Source of the DNA: Deltaproteobacteria bacterium
Lineage (GTDB): Bacteria > Desulfobacterota > DSM-4660 > Desulfatiglandales > HGW-15
DNA length: 7,684 bases
NCBI GenBank assembly: GCA_020342025.1
Contig: CP070840.1
Coordinates: 1,570,069-1,577,752, forward strand
Reading direction: 5' to 3'
In this document: positions 5,961 to 7,684 of the stretch, one piece after another
Numbering within the stretch: position 1 is the stretch's first letter
Layout of the letters: every line of letters starts with the position of its first letter
Notes under the pieces: generated by a model
Told to the model about the DNA's origin: nothing
The model's database searches: none
The model's input: the letters and a program-made list of their open reading frames with translations, nothing else
Program-made: the position numbers and the translations under genes

Positions 5961-6194
5961 CTATTTCTTCTTTTCCTTCTCTATGGCATCATTGACCAGG
6001 GCTCCTCCAAGAGCGCCTACTCCCGCACCGATCAAGGCACCTTTCGCGCTGCCGCCTAATATCGCCCCGCCAACGGCTCCCGCCGCTCCCCCACCAACGG
6101 CTCCCCTCTGGGCCGCTGTCATGTCGCTGGCACAACCACCAAAAAGGATGGGGATGAGTAAACATAGGATTATAATCGCAACTCTTCTTTTCAT
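5961..6194 (-). CDS. Glycine-zipper lipoprotein candidate
   Basis: This 77-residue protein starts with MKRR and a hydrophobic signal ending in LFGGC (Cys21); Phe at -3 makes the lipobox slightly atypical. The mature part has glycines at 31, 35, 39, 43 and 47, then 52, 56, 60 and 64, so every fourth residue is Gly with one shift at the GGSAKG turn (47-52). This is the pattern of a two-helix glycine-zipper hairpin, as in small outer-membrane lipoproteins of the glycine-zipper class, and it should pack tightly within or across a membrane. It ends in an EKEKKK tail. AGGAGG lies 8 bases before ATG 6194. It is the first gene of a run of four minus-strand genes, with only 47 bases and no terminator before the next. 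The exact role is unknown; membrane stability or oligomeric assembly is typical of the class. Confidence 0.85.
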   Translation of the reverse strand: MKRRVAIIILCLLIPILFGGCASDMTAAQRGAVGGGAAGAVGGAILGGSAKGALIGAGVGALGGALVNDAIEKEKKK

Positions 6195-6542
6195 GATACA
6201 TTCCTCCTCTCTATAGGGTTAAACAGAAAGCCCGATGGGAATTCACAGGGAGCTCCACGCCGGGGATCCTTCGCTCACAAGGTTGTAGACTGACCCATCT
6301 AGCGGAGTTTTTCAGCCGCCTAGACCGGTACTCCAAAAACAGCTCTTCCTCATTATACGAAAAGCGATGTGCAACGATTCAATATAACTATTCCTACCAG
6401 AGGCGTTATGTCAATGGATTAGCGTTTCTCCGCTTTAGGCTCTTTTGGGGTCTCCACGAATTGACCACAGTCGCGGTCGGCGTCCCAGGAAGTCTTTCAA
6501 TCCCTCGACCGCCCTCTATCTTATCGACGAGTATGGACTCGT
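6195..6542. other. 348-base gene-free stretch with candidate regulatory structure
   Basis: No credible gene is seen on either strand. It holds the probable upstream region of the four-gene minus-strand cluster. A small bulged hairpin (6299-6323, arms CTAGCGG and CCGCCTAG) would lie in the leader RNA, which would be about 150 bases long if the TATAAT at 6357-6352 is used. Near the phosphatase end there are two further inverted repeats: 6473-6479 with 6506-6512 (seven pairs, 26-base loop) and 6526-6543 (listed separately). Confidence 0.5.
6352..6382 (-). promoter_or_regulatory. Possible promoter for the glycine-zipper to binding-protein cluster
   Basis: On the minus strand a perfect TATAAT (6357-6352) is preceded by TTGAAT (6382-6377) with a 19-base spacer, longer than the ideal 17. 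An isolated perfect TTGACA (6414-6409) lies further upstream, but it is 22 bases from the nearest TATATT. The -10 element is convincing; the -35 partner is not. Confidence 0.35.
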
Positions 6543-6543
6543 C
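6526..6543 (-). terminator. Perfect 7-pair hairpin at the phosphatase stop codon
   Basis: GACGAGT and ACTCGTC pair perfectly around a 4-base loop, overlapping the first base of the TAG stop of the minus-strand fusion gene. No T-run follows on the minus strand, so an intrinsic terminator is uncertain; protection of the mRNA end is also possible. Confidence 0.35.
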
Positions 6544-7684
6544 TATTTCTGCCCCAGGTAGAGATCGCGCAAGGCTTTCTGTCTCGCAGCATCTATGCCT
6601 AACCCATCAGAAAAATACTTCTCGATGCTGCCGTACTTCTTTTGCATCTCGTCGAATGCGGCATTGAGGTACTCCTTCTTCACGCCCAGGATGGCCCGAG
6701 GAATCGCCGGGTCTCCGCCGCCCGCGACAAAGGCATCGATGGCCTTCTTGTAAGCGGGGAGGATGTAGTCGTTGCTACGCAGGTAATCCTCCACGACCTT
6801 GTCCTTCGGTACACCGAGCAGGGTCAGCAGGGCCGCGGCAGCCCATCCGGTCCGATCCTTGCCGGTTGTGCAGTGAAAGAGTGCGGGCAGTTTTTTCTGG
6901 TCGCCAAGCGCCAAGAACAGCTTACGGAACTCCAACTTCGCGCTCGGCAAGGAGACAAACTCCCGGTATGACTGCTGAAAACCCGCTTCCACTTTGCCTC
7001 CGCCGAGGGCGGCATTTGCCCCCTTCGGATCCTGCATAAGCTTTTCAAGCTGTGCCGGTCCCGCCTGTGGCGAGTCGGCCAGCACGTCCAGAACGACGTA
7101 GTTGACGCCAAGTGGCAGTTCCTCCGGGCGTTTTTTCCGCTCTTCGACGGTGCGCAGGTCGTAGGCATTCTTGAGTTTGAGATTGGCAAGCTTCTCCATG
7201 TCGCCGGGACTGATCCCGCTGAGCTGATTGGAGCGATACACAAGCCCTCTGGCGACGGTCCGGCCATCGTTGGTCTTGTAGCCGCCCATGTCTCGCAGGT
7301 TCGGCACAGAGGTGATGCCGAGACTCTGGCCCGGTGTCGCCTCGGTTTTCCCGTGGCTGGCCCCAAGCGGGGGGGTGCGGTCGTAGGCGCTGAACATCTT
7401 CGGATCCAGCCCCTTGCGATCGAAGATGCCCTTGAGCGCGATACCGGCAATCTGCGGGCCGTCCTCGGTCATGGTCACCCAAGTCAGCATATCCACGTTG
7501 CCCGGGCCGTCGTGGACGAAGGCGGCGCCGGCAGATGCCACGGTGATGTACTCGTGGCCGTTCAGGTGGTCGTTGTCGTAGTTGTGCGTGTGTCCGGCGT
7601 AGAAGGTGTAGTGCCTGTCCTGAATGGCTTGGTCGTTCTCCTTGAAGCTCTCCGAAGGGTTGTCCCAGACGGGCTCGTGTAGGA
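6543..7684 (-). CDS. Metallophosphoesterase-tyrosine phosphatase fusion (partial, N-terminus outside window)
   Basis: The frame is open from the right edge to TAG at 6545-6543, giving 379 residues; the GTG at 7541 is internal, because the frame and homology-like sequence continue through it. Residues 1-90 look like the end of a calcineurin-like metallophosphoesterase: an LHEPVW block, then FYAGHTHNYD (GHTH is a metal-binding motif), then VDMLTWVTMTEDGPQIAGIALKGI. After a 35-residue linker, residues about 127-375 form a tyrosine-phosphatase domain of the MptpB/LipA-like type: NLRDMGGY (128-135), RGLVYRSNQLSGIS, AYDLRTVEER, and the P-loop HCTTGKDRTG (270-279), with the nucleophile Cys at 271 (bases 6870-6872) and Arg at 277. 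Such phosphatases act on phosphotyrosine, phosphoinositides or similar substrates. The gene is GC-rich relative to its neighbours. The front half and any signal peptide are not visible. No partner gene is evident. Confidence 0.88.
   Translation of the reverse strand, partial: LHEPVWDNPSESFKENDQAIQDRHYTFYAGHTHNYDNDHLNGHEYITVASAGAAFVHDGPGNVDMLTWVTMTEDGPQIAGIALKGIFDRKGLDPKMFSAYDRTPPLGASHGKTEATPGQSLGITSVPNLRDMGGYKTNDGRTVARGLVYRSNQLSGISPGDMEKLANLKLKNAYDLRTVEERKKRPEELPLGVNYVVLDVLADSPQAGPAQLEKLMQDPKGANAALGGGKVEAGFQQSYREFVSLPSAKLEFRKLFLALGDQKKLPALFHCTTGKDRTGWAAAALLTLLGVPKDKVVEDYLRSNDYILPAYKKAIDAFVAGGGDPAIPRAILGVKKEYLNAAFDEMQKKYGSIEKYFSDGLGIDAARQKALRDLYLGQK

Noticed and set aside
6381..6414. Promoter using TTGACA at 6414-6409 with TATATT at 6386-6381
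   Set aside because: The spacer is 22 bases, well outside the working range for sigma70.
6824..7450. 208-codon open frame on the minus strand in another frame of the phosphatase gene
   Set aside because: It is a GC-rich alternative frame with Arg/Ser/Pro-rich translation; the overlapping frame holds the HCx5R active site.
6543..7541. Reading the phosphatase as a complete 332-residue protein starting at GTG 7541
   Set aside because: The frame continues upstream with metallophosphoesterase motifs (GHTHNYD), so the GTG is internal.
7353..7682. 109-codon open frame on the plus strand at the right edge
   Set aside because: It is low-complexity and Val-rich, and lies antisense to the phosphatase fusion, which has clear GHTH and WVTMTEDGP motifs.

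Overview
The window looks like a chromosomal segment of a Gram-negative bacterium. The evidence is two lipoprotein-type signal peptides, two exported periplasmic proteins and an MltF-type lytic transglycosylase, which acts on a thin peptidoglycan sacculus. The style of the double-domain SagB-type oxidoreductase, the single-cluster ferredoxin and the small envelope proteins suggests an anaerobic deltaproteobacterium-like lineage (Desulfobacterota or a relative). That placement is inferred from protein style, not shown. Base composition is mosaic: the first and last genes are GC-rich, the lone binding-protein gene at 2877-3734 is clearly AT-richer, and the rest lie between.

Layout. Positions 2-313 (+) hold the C-terminal end of an integral membrane protein, followed by a strong inverted repeat (330-372). 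A 65-residue ferredoxin (385-582, +) starts 12 bases after that hairpin. A 187-base gap follows, with a doubtful 50-codon ORF whose stop overlaps the next start as ATGA. Then comes a 512-residue protein with two nitroreductase-like (SagB/ThcOx) domains (770-2308, +). The strand then switches. A 72-residue lysine-rich helical lipoprotein candidate (2452-2670, -) has its own well-formed sigma70-type promoter.

Upstream on the minus strand is a cluster of four same-direction genes with short gaps (47, 38 and 17 bases). In transcription order they are: a glycine-zipper lipoprotein (6194-5961), a membrane-anchored protein made of about 22-residue repeats (5913-5281), an MltF-like protein with a solute-binding domain plus a lytic transglycosylase domain (5242-3752), and a separate GltI-like solute-binding protein (3734-2877). 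All four are predicted to act in the membrane or periplasm. The first two have no known function. A shared envelope role is inferred.

After a 348-base stretch without a gene, the right end holds the C-terminal 379 residues of a fusion protein (6543-7684, -, entering from beyond the window). It joins the end of a calcineurin-like metallophosphoesterase to a complete tyrosine-phosphatase-like domain with an intact HCx5R active-site motif.

The most unusual items are the two-phosphatase fusion, the redox pair of an Asp-substituted ferredoxin with a duplicated SagB-type protein, and the four-gene envelope cluster with two consecutive solute-binding modules, a regular beta-type repeat protein and a near-perfect glycine ladder. 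I see no CRISPR array, tRNA, rRNA, insertion sequence or attachment site.
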